DNA of 64,000 bases from Dechloromonas sp. CZR5 (GTDB lineage: Bacteria; Pseudomonadota; Gammaproteobacteria; Burkholderiales; Rhodocyclaceae), in the NCBI RefSeq assembly GCF_008711155.1, contig NZ_VUYQ01000003.1, positions 1 to 64,000 on the forward strand. The letters are read 5' to 3'. Both the position numbers and the translations under genes were made by a program. The first letter of the stretch is position 1. Each line of letters begins with the position of its first letter. Shown in pieces: positions 45,273 through 54,872 of the stretch. The notes under the pieces are model-generated. The model did not search any database, had not been told where the DNA came from, and saw nothing but the letters and a program-made list of their open reading frames with translations.

Positions 45273-45877
45273 TGCGCGCTCCCGATGCCACGCCGGTAGA
45301 TGGCAAAGACCCTCGGCGCATCGCGGCGGATGTTGGCAACATCGCCGGCCAGCAGCGATTGCATCACCAGCCCCTGAATGGTGCCGATGAAGAGGGTAGC
45401 GGCTGCCTCGGTATCGAGTGCGACATCCAGTTCCCCCTGTGCTTTGCCTTCCTCAATCAGCCGACGCAAACGTTCGCCATAGTGCCGGATGAGCGTCTGC
45501 ACCATGCGCTTGGGGGCTGTCTCGTCAGCACGTTGCAATTCGCCAAACATCATCCGGGGCACCCCGGGGTGTTCAGCCACGAAATCAATATGGGTCATGA
45601 AGATTGCCTCCAGCCCGGCAATCGGAGACGCAGCGGACTGCGCGGCCTTGTCCACCCGTGAGAGCAGGCGCTCCGCCACCCAGGTCATGACTGCCTGCAG
45701 GATGGCGTCCTTGGTTGGGAAGTGACGAAACAGCGCGCCCTGCGTCAACCCCATACGCTTGGCAATGGCGGAGGTCGTGATGTCGTTGGGATTCTGTTCG
45801 GCAGCCAGTTCGACCACCGCCTCAACGGTAACGGCGCGCCGCTCGTCTGCGGGGAGATGTTTTACATGGGTGCTCAT
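45269..45877 (-). CDS. TetR/AcrR-family repressor of the export operon
   Basis: A 202-aa protein. The N-terminal HTH (about 30-60: TTSAIAKRMGLTQGALFRHF) is complete, followed by a ligand domain related to the shortened protein at 41591. As the first gene of the operon it probably represses its own promoter until a ligand, likely the exported compound, binds. A palindrome lies 20 bp upstream. Confidence 0.92.
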   Translation of the reverse strand: MSTHVKHLPADERRAVTVEAVVELAAEQNPNDITTSAIAKRMGLTQGALFRHFPTKDAILQAVMTWVAERLLSRVDKAAQSAASPIAGLEAIFMTHIDFVAEHPGVPRMMFGELQRADETAPKRMVQTLIRHYGERLRRLIEEGKAQGELDVALDTEAAATLFIGTIQGLVMQSLLAGDVANIRRDAPRVFAIYRRGIGSAQ

Positions 45878-45897
45878 TGTTGCGGCCCTTAAAAGTG

Positions 45898-45911
45898 AGT
45901 AATCTATTACT
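45898..45911. promoter_or_regulatory. candidate TetR operator
   Basis: AGTAAT-CT-ATTACT, inverted repeat with 6-bp arms, between tetR and traR. On the minus strand TTGCGC and TAAGAT (16-bp spacing) lie just upstream, placing the palindrome near the transcription start. Confidence 0.45.
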
Positions 45912-46094
45912 ATCTTATCAAAATATACTCCCCGCGCAAGAGGGGCCGCCTAAGCACTGGAAGGAACACAGATGAGCAACAGGTCCGTCGCAAATGCCAA
46001 GCATGAGTTGAGCGCTTACGTGATCAGGCGCTCCCACCAAACAACCGCTTCAGGTGAGGATCTGCGCGGATGTGCTTCACTCAGGGGTGAATAG

Positions 46095-47039
46095 GTGGAA
46101 CTGCGGCATCTACGCTGTTTTATTGCCGTTGCCGAAGAACTCCACTTCGCGAGAGCGGCAGAGCGGCTGCATATTGAGCAGTCGCCGCTGTCGCGCGCGA
46201 TCAAGGAACTGGAAGAAGACTTGGGTGTGCGGCTGTTCGAGCGCACCACCCGCACCACCCGACTGACGCGCGCGGGCCGAATGTTCTTGGAACACGTGCC
46301 TCGCGTCTTCGTCTCCTTGCAGCAGGCTCGGGACAGCGTAAAAGCCGCCGCCAACGGCTTCCACGGCCAATTGCGCATCGCTTTGTCTGACGGCATCACG
46401 CCGACTTGCTTCTCAGCCCTCTTGGCACTTTGCCGGCAGGAAGAGCCTGAAATCGAGATTCGCTTGATTGAGGTGCCTTTGTGCCAGCAGATCAAGGGGC
46501 TGCATGACGATCTCTACGACGTGGGCTTTGCTCAGTTGGATGAAGCCGGCGACGGACTTGTTGCCGAGCCTATCTGGCACGATCCATTGATGGTCGCGGT
46601 CCCGGCACGCCATCCCTTGCTCGCCTACAAGCGTATACCGCTGGACGAGGTGTTGCGCTATCCCCTGGCACTCGGCGATGCGCATGCATGCGAAGGGCAC
46701 GCTCGCCAAATTGATCGCGCTTTGCGCCAATCGAGCCTGGAGCCGTTGATCGCCGAACGAGTCGCGTCCTTCGATCTGATGATGACCCTGGTGTCGGCAG
46801 GTTTCGCACTCGGGCTGGCGGGGGCATCGCAGATTGCCGCCAGCCGGGAACCCAGCGTGGTGGCCCGGCCGCTGTCTGGCCGTTCGCACATGCTCACGAC
46901 TTACCTGTTACGCGTGGATAGCGAGCCGTCAGATGCCTTGGTTCGTTTCGTTGAACGAGTCCATGCCATTGATCCCCCAAGAGGAAAAACCTCTGCTGCA
47001 CTTGAACGAACTGATCCGCCGGAGGAAATCGAGCCATGA
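46095..47039 (+). CDS. traR: LysR-type regulator TraR
   Basis: A 314-aa LTTR with HTH at 1-60 (MELRHLRCFIAVAEELHFAR, EQSPLSRAIKELEEDLGVRLFER) and a substrate-binding domain (about 90-290). It corresponds in position to traR of Tn4371 elements, just before the EexN and traG genes. It probably controls the transfer genes. The start is GTG 46095 with RBS AGGGGTGA. It overlaps eexN by 4 bp. Confidence 0.9.
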   Translation: MELRHLRCFIAVAEELHFARAAERLHIEQSPLSRAIKELEEDLGVRLFERTTRTTRLTRAGRMFLEHVPRVFVSLQQARDSVKAAANGFHGQLRIALSDGITPTCFSALLALCRQEEPEIEIRLIEVPLCQQIKGLHDDLYDVGFAQLDEAGDGLVAEPIWHDPLMVAVPARHPLLAYKRIPLDEVLRYPLALGDAHACEGHARQIDRALRQSSLEPLIAERVASFDLMMTLVSAGFALGLAGASQIAASREPSVVARPLSGRSHMLTTYLLRVDSEPSDALVRFVERVHAIDPPRGKTSAALERTDPPEEIEP

Positions 47040-47311
47040 AGAAGATCATCCCACTCTTGCTTGCCGCAGCGCTGGTGGCGTGCGGCAAATCCGAGCCGCC
47101 AGCGACGGGCAGCGGCGCTGCGTCAACCGAAACGGTAGAGTCGCTTGTAGCCAATCCAGAACGGTTGAAGGCGCTGCGCCAGCAGTGCAAAATGGAACGC
47201 GCGAAACTCGGCGATGAACTCTGCAACCGAGTAGCCGAGGCGACGAACCGACGTTTTCTCGGTGACGGCAAGACGCCCTACACGCCGCCGAAGGAGCAGC
47301 CCAAGTTCTAA
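47036..47311 (+). CDS. EexN-family entry exclusion lipoprotein
   Basis: A 91-aa lipoprotein: lipobox LVAC gives Cys16, and the EexN motif is ESLVANPERLKALRQQCK with ELCNRVAEATNRRF. The paired cysteines fit the family. EexN proteins reduce redundant conjugation into a cell already carrying the element. It is translationally coupled to traR. Confidence 0.87.
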   Translation: MKKIIPLLLAAALVACGKSEPPATGSGAASTETVESLVANPERLKALRQQCKMERAKLGDELCNRVAEATNRRFLGDGKTPYTPPKEQPKF

Positions 47312-47401
47312 CTGCGGCCGGCTTGTAGCAAAAACTGCGTTTATTTTCTCAACACGCCACAACGCGCCTTTGCTTGCGGCGTTTTCCTTTTCTTGCTTCC
47401 A

Positions 47402-47455
47402 GCATGAATTAATGCATTTTGGGAGATTTTTGTCCCGATAACGGTCTTTGACCGT
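47402..47455. promoter_or_regulatory. inverted repeats in the traG upstream region
   Basis: GCAT-GAATTA-ATGC (47402-47415) and ACGGTC-TTT-GACCGT (47441-47455) precede traG. The first has the look of a LysR-type site and shares AGCATGA with 45999-46005 upstream of traR. Confidence 0.4.
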
Positions 47456-47533
47456 CCTTGATCCAGCCCTGAATCTCGCGCATGCGGCACGTTTTCGTGC
47501 CACTTGCCGCGCGGGAGAAATCGGGAGGTCTGG

Positions 47534-49537
47534 ATGCAAGGTCAAGGTGTGCTGTTCGGGCAGATCGCCGCTGTTTTCAGTATCGTGATCGCCGGTGTGT
47601 GGGGAGCCACACAGTGGACAGCCGGCGCCTTGGGCTACCAACTACGCCTTGGCTCGCCCTGGTTCGATTTCTTCGGCACGCCGGTCTATCACCCTTGGCG
47701 GCTGTTCGAGTGGTGGTTCTTCTTCGATGCCTACGCGCCGCACGTCTTCGACGTCGGCGGCGCGATTGCCGGCGGCAGCGGGCTGATAGCCGTCGTGGTC
47801 GCCATCGCCATGTCGGTGTGGCGTTCGCGGCAATCGAAGCTGGTCACGACCTACGGTTCAGCGCGCTGGGCCGATGCCAACGATGTCCGCAAGGCCGGGC
47901 TGACCCAGCCGACCGGCGTTTTCCTCGGCCTGCATGACGGGCAGTACCTGCGTCATGAAGGCCCAGAGCATGTCCTGACCTTCGCGCCGACGCGCTCCGG
48001 CAAAGGCGTCGGCCTGGTGGTGCCCACGCTCCTCTCCTGGCCTGCCTCCGCTGTCATCCACGACATCAAGGGCGAGAACTGGCAGATCACCGCCGGTTGG
48101 CGCTCGCGCTTCTCGCACTGCCTGCTGTTCAACCCCACCGATGCCAAGTCAGCGGCCTACAACCCGCTGCTGGAGGTACGGCGCGGCGCGCATGAAGTGC
48201 GCGACGTGCAGAACATCGCCGACATCCTGGTCGATCCCGAAGGGGCGCTGGAGCGGCGCAACCATTGGGAGAAAACTTCGCACGCGCTGCTGGTCGGCGC
48301 CATCCTGCACGTGCTCTACGCAGGCGAAGACAAGACGCTGCGCGGCGTTGCCAACTTCCTGTCCGACCCGGCGTGTCCGTTCGAGCTGACGCTACACCGG
48401 ATGATGACGACGCGGCACTTGGGCGACGCTCCTCATCCTGTCGTCGCCTCCGCCGCGCGCGAAGTGCTCAACAAGTCGGACAACGAGCGATCGGGCGTGT
48501 TGAGCACCGCCATGTCCTTCCTCGGCCTGTACCGCGACCCCACGGTGGCCGAAGTCACCTCTCGCTGCGACTGGCGCATCGCCGACCTGATTTCGGCAGA
48601 GCATCCGGTGTCGCTGTACCTGGTGGTCCCGCCGTCCGACATCAGCCGCACCAAGCCGCTGGTGCGGCTGATCCTCAACCAGATCGGCCGGCGCCTCACC
48701 GAATCGCTCGACGGCAGCGACGGCATCGCGCGCCGCCACAAGCTGCTGTTGATGCTCGACGAGTTTCCCGCGCTGGGCCGACTCGACTTCTTCGAGACGG
48801 CGCTGGCATTCATGGCCGGCTACGGCATTCGCAGCTTCCTGATCGCGCAGTCGCTCAACCAGATCGACAAGGCCTACGGCCAGAATCATTCGATCCTCGA
48901 CAACTGCCACGTCCGGGTGACGTTCGCCACCAACGACGAGCGCACGGCCAAGCGCATCTCCGAAACTCTGGGCACGGCCACGGAGCTGCGCGCGCAGCGC
49001 AACTATGCCGGCCACCGGCTGGCACCGTGGCTGGGCCACCTGATGGTATCGCGGCAAGAGACGGCGCGCCCGCTGTTGACGCCTGGCGAGATGATGCAGC
49101 TCCCGCCCGACGAGGCCGTGGTGATGGTGTCCAGCGTGGCTCCGATCAAGGCCAAGAAGCTGCGCTACTTCGCCGACGTGAACTTCAAGCGGCGCGTGCT
49201 GCCGCCGCCCGCGCTCGCGGCCGGGCGCTACGCCGATGCGCCGCCGTTGCGGCCCGACGATTGGAGCGGCCTGGTGATCCCCGTCGTACCAGCCGTGCCC
49301 GTCGCCGCCGCATTGACTGACAGCGAAACCGGCACCACCGATGACGGCGGGCCACGCCGTCAGCCGGAGTTGTCCGAGGTCGCCGAGCACCACCCCGAAC
49401 AGGAGCCAGCGAACAATGACCTGGCTCTGCTCGATGACGACGACTTGCCGCTCACGCTTCCCCGCCAGCTCGACCCGGCCATGCAACGCACGGCCCGGCT
49501 GGCATCCCTCGATCCAGACGACGGAATCCAGCTATGA
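47534..49537 (+). CDS. traG: type IV coupling protein TraG (VirD4)
   Basis: A 667-aa coupling ATPase. Two N-terminal TMs (about 8-30 and 72-96), Walker A in FAPTRSGKGVGLVVP (about 150-164) and Walker B LLLMLDEFPALG are present. It docks the relaxosome to the Trb channel and pumps DNA. RBS GGGAGG before ATG 47534. The Asp/Glu-rich C-terminal tail may bind the relaxase. Overlaps the next gene by 4 bp. Confidence 0.95.
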   Translation: MQGQGVLFGQIAAVFSIVIAGVWGATQWTAGALGYQLRLGSPWFDFFGTPVYHPWRLFEWWFFFDAYAPHVFDVGGAIAGGSGLIAVVVAIAMSVWRSRQSKLVTTYGSARWADANDVRKAGLTQPTGVFLGLHDGQYLRHEGPEHVLTFAPTRSGKGVGLVVPTLLSWPASAVIHDIKGENWQITAGWRSRFSHCLLFNPTDAKSAAYNPLLEVRRGAHEVRDVQNIADILVDPEGALERRNHWEKTSHALLVGAILHVLYAGEDKTLRGVANFLSDPACPFELTLHRMMTTRHLGDAPHPVVASAAREVLNKSDNERSGVLSTAMSFLGLYRDPTVAEVTSRCDWRIADLISAEHPVSLYLVVPPSDISRTKPLVRLILNQIGRRLTESLDGSDGIARRHKLLLMLDEFPALGRLDFFETALAFMAGYGIRSFLIAQSLNQIDKAYGQNHSILDNCHVRVTFATNDERTAKRISETLGTATELRAQRNYAGHRLAPWLGHLMVSRQETARPLLTPGEMMQLPPDEAVVMVSSVAPIKAKKLRYFADVNFKRRVLPPPALAAGRYADAPPLRPDDWSGLVIPVVPAVPVAAALTDSETGTTDDGGPRRQPELSEVAEHHPEQEPANNDLALLDDDDLPLTLPRQLDPAMQRTARLASLDPDDGIQL

Positions 49538-49998
49538 GCCAATACCGCCTCAACCTGTTCATTCCGCCCGAACACGCCAAGCGCCTAGACGAATTGGCCG
49601 CCAAGAAAGGCGTGTCCAAATCGTCCATCGTCGCCGCGGCACTGGCGTCTTGGCTGTCGCCGGACGCGGGCGATCAGCGCGAGGCGGCCATCGCCAAGCG
49701 GCTCGACCGGCTTACACGTCAGTTCGAGCGACTGGAGCGCGACCAGAATATCGAGATCGAGACGCTGGCGCTGTTCGTTCGCTACTTCCTGACCGTCAGC
49801 ACGCCGGTGCCCGAGGCCCACCAGGAAGCGGCCCGCGCCCAAGGCAAGGCGCGCTTCGAGCAGTTCGTCGAACAGCTCGGCCGTCACCTGTTGCGCGGGC
49901 GCAGTCTGGTGCGCGACGTGGTGGAGGAGCTTCAACCCGACACTGCGCGGCTGGACGAAGCGGCGGTGCAAGTTGAAGCCCAGGAGCGCGCCCAATGA
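49534..49998 (+). CDS. CopG-like ribbon-helix-helix protein
   Basis: A 154-aa protein with an N-terminal RHH (MSQYRLNLFIPPEHAKRLDE, KGVSKSSIVAAAL) and a helical C-terminal extension. It is always between traG and trbB in Tn4371-type elements. It is probably a DNA-binding regulator or a relaxosome accessory factor. It overlaps both neighbours by 4 bp. Confidence 0.85.
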   Translation: MSQYRLNLFIPPEHAKRLDELAAKKGVSKSSIVAAALASWLSPDAGDQREAAIAKRLDRLTRQFERLERDQNIEIETLALFVRYFLTVSTPVPEAHQEAARAQGKARFEQFVEQLGRHLLRGRSLVRDVVEELQPDTARLDEAAVQVEAQERAQ

Positions 49999-51035
49999 GC
50001 GCCGTTCCGCAGTCGCCCATCGCCACGTCGCTGGACCGCCGCATCCGTATGCTGCGCACGGCCATGGGGCCGGTGATCGCCGCCGCGCTGGAAGACCCGG
50101 ACGTGGTGGAGATCATGCTCAACCCCGACCGGTCACTGTGGGTGGATCGCCTGTCCTCCGGCCGCGCACCGCTGGGCGTGGAGCTGTCCGAGGAGGATGG
50201 CGAGCGGATCATCCGGCTGGTCGCCGCGCACGTCGGCGCGGAAGTGCATCGCGGCCAGCCGCTCCTGACCGCCGAACTGCCCGAGACGGGCGAGCGCTTC
50301 GAAGGCATCCTGCCGCCCGCAGCACCGGGGCCAGCCTTCGCGCTGCGCAAGCGTGCCGTGAACATCATCGGCCTGGATCGCTACGTGGCTGACGGCATCT
50401 TGTCCGCGCCACAGGCTGAGTTCCTGCGCCATGCGGTGCGCGAGCGGCAGAACATCCTGATTGCAGGCGGCACCAGCACTGGCAAAACCACGCTGGCCAA
50501 TGCCTTGCTCGCCGAGATCGCCGTCACCGGCGACCGCGTGCTGGTGCTCGAAGACACCATTGAGCTGCAATGCGCCGCCCGCGACCATGTGCCGTTGCGC
50601 ACCCGCGCCGGTGTGGTCTCCATGAGCGAACTGGTGCGCGCCACGATGCGGCTGCGCCCCGACCGCGTGGTCGTCGGTGAAGTGCGCGGCGGTGAGGCAC
50701 TGGATCTCATCAAGGTGTGGGGCACCGGCCATCCCGGTGGCATCGCCACGATTCACGCCGGCTCCGCACTGGGCGCGCTGCTACGCCTGGAACAGTTGGT
50801 TCTCGAAGTCGCTGTGAATCCGCCGCGCGCACTGATCGCTGAAGCCGTGAACGTCGTTGTGTTCATCGTCGGCCGTGGCCGCAAGCGCCGCATCGACACC
50901 ATCGCCCGTGTCGCCGGCTTCGACGGTACGGGTTATCGCTTGGCGGACATGCTGGAAACGCCGTTTCCGGAGCTGCTGCCGCTGTCTTCCATCGTTCCTT
51001 CCCTGTCCCTCAACCACTCTGGAGAACTGCCATGA
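49995..51035 (+). CDS. trbB: conjugal transfer ATPase TrbB (VirB11-like)
   Basis: A 346-aa traffic ATPase. Walker A GGTSTGKTT (158-166), LEDTIEL and the VVGEVRGGEALDL box are intact. As a hexamer it drives pilus assembly and substrate transfer at the inner face of the channel. First of nine trb genes in the usual order; the operon is tightly packed with 4-bp overlaps. Confidence 0.96.
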   Translation: MSAVPQSPIATSLDRRIRMLRTAMGPVIAAALEDPDVVEIMLNPDRSLWVDRLSSGRAPLGVELSEEDGERIIRLVAAHVGAEVHRGQPLLTAELPETGERFEGILPPAAPGPAFALRKRAVNIIGLDRYVADGILSAPQAEFLRHAVRERQNILIAGGTSTGKTTLANALLAEIAVTGDRVLVLEDTIELQCAARDHVPLRTRAGVVSMSELVRATMRLRPDRVVVGEVRGGEALDLIKVWGTGHPGGIATIHAGSALGALLRLEQLVLEVAVNPPRALIAEAVNVVVFIVGRGRKRRIDTIARVAGFDGTGYRLADMLETPFPELLPLSSIVPSLSLNHSGELP

Positions 51036-51409
51036 CGCACACCCATGCTTTCCGCTTTTCCGTAAATCTGGCTTCGATCCTCGCTCGCCTGCGCCGCTTG
51101 GCCGAGCCGACCCATCACGGCCTGCTGCTGGCCGCCGCGATGCTGATGACGGCAGGCACCGCGAAGGCGGCAGGTTCCTCGATGCCCTGGGAAGGGCCGC
51201 TGCAATCCATCCTCGACTCCATCCAGGGGCCGGTGGCTCGGATCATCGCGGTCATCATCATCATTTCGACCGGCTTGGCGCTGGCCTTCGGCGACACGTC
51301 GGGCGGCTTTCGCAAGCTGATCCAGATCGTTTTCGGCCTGTCCATAGCGTTCGCGGCTTCGAGCTTCTTCCTGTCGTTCTTCAGCTTCTCCGGCGGGGCT
51401 GTCGTATGA
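51032..51409 (+). CDS. trbC: TrbC pilin subunit (VirB2-like)
   Basis: A 125-aa prepilin: long signal segment (about 28-46), then two hydrophobic helices (about 67-84 and 95-122). Matured by TraF (30911) by analogy with RP4. Overlaps trbD by 4 bp. Confidence 0.9.
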   Translation: MTHTHAFRFSVNLASILARLRRLAEPTHHGLLLAAAMLMTAGTAKAAGSSMPWEGPLQSILDSIQGPVARIIAVIIIISTGLALAFGDTSGGFRKLIQIVFGLSIAFAASSFFLSFFSFSGGAVV

Positions 51410-51675
51410 GCACGGCCAACGACTTGCCGGGCTTCGAGATTCCGCTGCATCGCTCGTTGACCGAGCCGATCCTGCTGGGCGGTGCACCGCGCACCGTGGC
51501 GATTGCCAACGGCACGCTGGCCTCCGCCGTGGGCCTGGGCCTGCAACTATGGATTCCTGGCTTGGTGCTCTGGATCGTCGGCCACTCGCTGGCGATGTGG
51601 GGCGCGCGCGTTGATCCGCAGTTCATGCAGGTGTTTGCCACGCACCTGAAACACAAACCGCTGCTGGACGTGTGA
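51406..51675 (+). CDS. trbD: TrbD (VirB3-like)
   Basis: An 89-aa inner-membrane protein: IPLHRSLTEPILLGGAPR followed by two close hydrophobic segments (about 30-65). VirB3 homologues act with the VirB4 ATPase, encoded next. ATG 51406 is confirmed by the family N-terminus. Confidence 0.92.
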   Translation: MSTANDLPGFEIPLHRSLTEPILLGGAPRTVAIANGTLASAVGLGLQLWIPGLVLWIVGHSLAMWGARVDPQFMQVFATHLKHKPLLDV

Positions 51676-51685
51676 GGACCAAGCC

Positions 51686-54136
51686 ATGCTGAACCTCGCC
51701 GAATACCGCCAGCGTCCGGCCTTGCTTGCCGACTGGCTGTCCTGGGCCGGTCTGGTCGCGCCGGGTGTCGTGCTCAACAAGGATGGCAGCTTCCAGCGCA
51801 CGGCGTGCTTTCGTGGGCCGGATCTGGACAGTGCCACGCAGGGCGAGCTGATTGCCACCACGGCACGGTTGAACAACGCACTGCGCCGGCTCGGCAGCGG
51901 CTGGGCGCTGTTCGTCGAAGCCGAACGCCGGCCTGCAGCGGACTATCCGCACTCGGATTTCCCGGAGTCCTTGTCCTGGCTGGTGGACGAGGAACGACGC
52001 GCGACTTTCGAAGAGTCGGGCAACCACTTCGAGAGTGGCTATCACCTCACGCTGCAATACCTGCCGCCCGAGGAGTCCCGCGCACGGGCGGCAAAAATGC
52101 TCTACGAGAACACGCCCACGCAAGGCGTGGACTGGCGCGAGCGTCTGTCGGCCTTCGTCGCGGAGACCGACCGCATCTACGACCTGCTGGACGGCGTGAT
52201 GCCGGAGATCGCCTGGCTCGACGACAGCCAGACGCTGACCTACCTGCATGCGACCGTTTCAACACACCGTTACCGCGTCGGCGTACCGGAAGTGCCATTC
52301 CATCTCGATGCGCTGCTGGCCGATGCGCCACTGGTTGGCGGCCTCGCGCCCATGCTGGGCGACCAGCACCTGCGCGTGGTCACAGTGCGTGGCTTCCCGA
52401 CCTCGACCTGGCCGGGGATTCTGGACGACCTCAACCGCTTGGGCTTCGCCTACCGCTGGAGCACGCGCTTCCTCTGCATGGACAAGGCTGAAGCAGAAAA
52501 GGAGTTGGGCCGCTTGCGCCGACAGTGGTTCGCCAAGCGCAAGAACGTCCTCGCGCTGCTGCGCGAAACCATCTTCCAGCAGGAAAGCCCGCTAGTCGAT
52601 ACCGATGCCAGCAACAAGTCCGCGGACGCGGATGCGGCCTTGCAGGAACTGGGCAGCGATCAGGTCGCCTTCGGCTACGTCACCGCGACCGTGACCGTGC
52701 AGGATGTCGACGCCAACGCGGCCGATGAGAAGCTGCGGATGGTGGAGCGCGTCATTCAGGGCCGTGGCTTCGTGACGATCCCGGAAACGCTGAACGCCGT
52801 GGAGGCCTGGCTGTCTTCGGTGCCGGGCAATGCCTACGCCAATGTGCGCCAGCCCATCGTCTCGACGCTGAACCTCGCGCACCTGATGCCGGTGTCGGCG
52901 GTGTGGGCCGGGCCGGAGAAGAACGACCACCTCGATGGCCCGCCGCTGATCGTCACGCGCACCGAGGGTGCGACGCCGTTCAGGCTGGTGACGCACATCG
53001 GCGACGTCGGGCATACGCTGGTGGCCGGCCCGACCGGCATGGGCAAGTCGGTTCTGCTCGCCACGCTGGCGATGCAGTTCCGCCGTTATCCCGGCTCGCG
53101 CATCTTCGCCTTCGACATGGGGCGCTCGATGCGCGCCACCATTCTCGGGCTGGGTGGCGAACACTACGACCTCGGTGCAGATGGTGCGATCGCGTTCCAG
53201 CCGCTCGCGCGCATCGACCGGGAAGGCTATCGCACCTGGGCGGGCGAATGGGTCGAAGGTCGGTTGCGGCATGAAGGCATTGCGGTTGGCCCGGACGAGA
53301 AGGCGGCCATCTGGTCGGCGCTCGTCAGTCTCGCGGGTGCGCCCGTGGAACAGCGCACGCTCACCGGCCTGTCGGTACTGCTGCAATCCAACGTGCTGCG
53401 CCAGGCGCTCGCACCCTACGTGCTCGGTGGCGCCCACGGCAAGCTGCTGGACGCCGACCGCGACCGGCTTGGCCGGGGCGACGTTCAGGGCTTTGAGATG
53501 GAGGAGCTGATGCACAGCAAGGCCGCAGTGCTGGCCGTGCTGGGCTATCTGTTCGCGCGCTTCGATGAGCGTTTCGACGGTGCGCCGACGCTGCTGATCC
53601 TCGATGAAGCCTGGCTGTTCCTGGATGACCCTGTTTTCGCGGCGCGCATTCGCCAGTGGCTCAAGACGCTGCGCAAGAAGAACGTCAGCGTCATCTTCGC
53701 CACGCAGTCGCTGGCCGACATCAAGGACTCGACCATCGCGCCCGCGATCATCGAGAGCTGCGCCAGCCGCATCTTCCTGCCGAATCCGCAGGCCACCGAG
53801 CCGCAGATTCGAGCTATCTACGAGGGCTTCGGGCTGAATGCCCGGCAGATCGAGATCGTCGCCACCGCGCAGCCCAAGCGCGACTACTACTACCAGTCGC
53901 GCCTGGGCAACCGCCTGTTCGACCTGGACCTCGGACCGGTCACGCTCGCCTTTGCGGGCGCTTCAACGCCCCAAGACCAACGCGCCATCGACAGCGTGCT
54001 GCGCGATGCCGGAACGCCGGGCTTCGCCGGTGCCTGGCTGCGTCACCGCGGCCTCGATTGGGCGGCCGACCTGTTGCCGTCCGCTCCCTCGGCCGAGTCT
54101 TTCCTTGCTTCCCAACCTCTGGAGGTTTCGCCATGA
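51686..54136 (+). CDS. trbE: TrbE ATPase (VirB4-like)
   Basis: An 816-aa ATPase. N-terminal CagE/VirB4 domain, Walker A GPTGMGKSVLLATL near residue 450 and Walker B LLILDEAWLFLDD near residue 635, followed by the SLADIKDS sensor region. It energises pilus biogenesis and substrate transfer. Full length for the family. Confidence 0.96.
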   Translation: MLNLAEYRQRPALLADWLSWAGLVAPGVVLNKDGSFQRTACFRGPDLDSATQGELIATTARLNNALRRLGSGWALFVEAERRPAADYPHSDFPESLSWLVDEERRATFEESGNHFESGYHLTLQYLPPEESRARAAKMLYENTPTQGVDWRERLSAFVAETDRIYDLLDGVMPEIAWLDDSQTLTYLHATVSTHRYRVGVPEVPFHLDALLADAPLVGGLAPMLGDQHLRVVTVRGFPTSTWPGILDDLNRLGFAYRWSTRFLCMDKAEAEKELGRLRRQWFAKRKNVLALLRETIFQQESPLVDTDASNKSADADAALQELGSDQVAFGYVTATVTVQDVDANAADEKLRMVERVIQGRGFVTIPETLNAVEAWLSSVPGNAYANVRQPIVSTLNLAHLMPVSAVWAGPEKNDHLDGPPLIVTRTEGATPFRLVTHIGDVGHTLVAGPTGMGKSVLLATLAMQFRRYPGSRIFAFDMGRSMRATILGLGGEHYDLGADGAIAFQPLARIDREGYRTWAGEWVEGRLRHEGIAVGPDEKAAIWSALVSLAGAPVEQRTLTGLSVLLQSNVLRQALAPYVLGGAHGKLLDADRDRLGRGDVQGFEMEELMHSKAAVLAVLGYLFARFDERFDGAPTLLILDEAWLFLDDPVFAARIRQWLKTLRKKNVSVIFATQSLADIKDSTIAPAIIESCASRIFLPNPQATEPQIRAIYEGFGLNARQIEIVATAQPKRDYYYQSRLGNRLFDLDLGPVTLAFAGASTPQDQRAIDSVLRDAGTPGFAGAWLRHRGLDWAADLLPSAPSAESFLASQPLEVSP

Positions 54137-54861
54137 AAAAACGTCTTTTTGCCATCGCTGTTGCCGCCTTGATCGGTGCCATGCCCGTCGCCCAAGCGCA
54201 ATGGGTCGTCATCGACCCCACGAATCTAGCCCAGAACATCCTGACCGCCGCGCACACGCTGGAGCAGATCAATAACCAGATCAAGCAGCTCCAGAACGAG
54301 GCGCAATCCTTGATGAACGAGGCTCGCAACCTCGCGAGCCTGCCGTTCAACGTGGTCAATCGCCTGCGGAGCAACCTGGATACGACGCGGCAACTGATCG
54401 GCCAAGCACGGGGGCTGGCCTTTGACATCCAGAACATGGACCAGCAATTCGCACAACTGTACCCGGAGCAGTACGCCGCCACCGTGAGTGGCAACCGGAT
54501 GTTCCAGGATGCACACCAGCGCTGGCAGAACACGCTCCAGGGCTTGCAGACCGCCATGCGCATGCAGGCGCAGGTGTCGCAGAACCTGAACCAGGATGAG
54601 GGCGTGCTGGCCGATCTGGTCGACCAGAGTCAATCGGCCACCGGCGCCTTGCAGGCGATGCAGGCCACCAATCAGCTCCTGGCGCTGCAAGCCAAGCAGT
54701 CCATCCAGACCCAGCAGCTCCAGCTCACGCAGGGGCGCGCGGCCTCGTTGGAGCTGGCCCGGCAGGCTGCCGCCGTCGAGCGTGGACGCGAGGTGACGCG
54801 CCGCTTCCTCGGCGGTGGCACGGCGTACACGCCGCAGTCCGTGAACTTCTACGGCAACTGA
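54133..54861 (+). CDS. trbJ: TrbJ (VirB5-like)
   Basis: A 242-aa periplasmic protein with a signal peptide (about 1-22, AQAQ). A long helical coiled-coil body includes NILTAAHTLEQINNQIKQLQ. VirB5-type proteins sit at the pilus tip and help mating contact. In IncP, trbK (entry exclusion) is next to trbJ; here exclusion is instead provided by the EexN gene upstream. Confidence 0.92.
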   Translation: MKKRLFAIAVAALIGAMPVAQAQWVVIDPTNLAQNILTAAHTLEQINNQIKQLQNEAQSLMNEARNLASLPFNVVNRLRSNLDTTRQLIGQARGLAFDIQNMDQQFAQLYPEQYAATVSGNRMFQDAHQRWQNTLQGLQTAMRMQAQVSQNLNQDEGVLADLVDQSQSATGALQAMQATNQLLALQAKQSIQTQQLQLTQGRAASLELARQAAAVERGREVTRRFLGGGTAYTPQSVNFYGN

Positions 54862-54872
54862 CGGATGCGGCC

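Noticed and set aside
48392..49486. Minus-strand open frame opposite traG
   Set aside because: Shadow of TraG codon structure; no domain or RBS.
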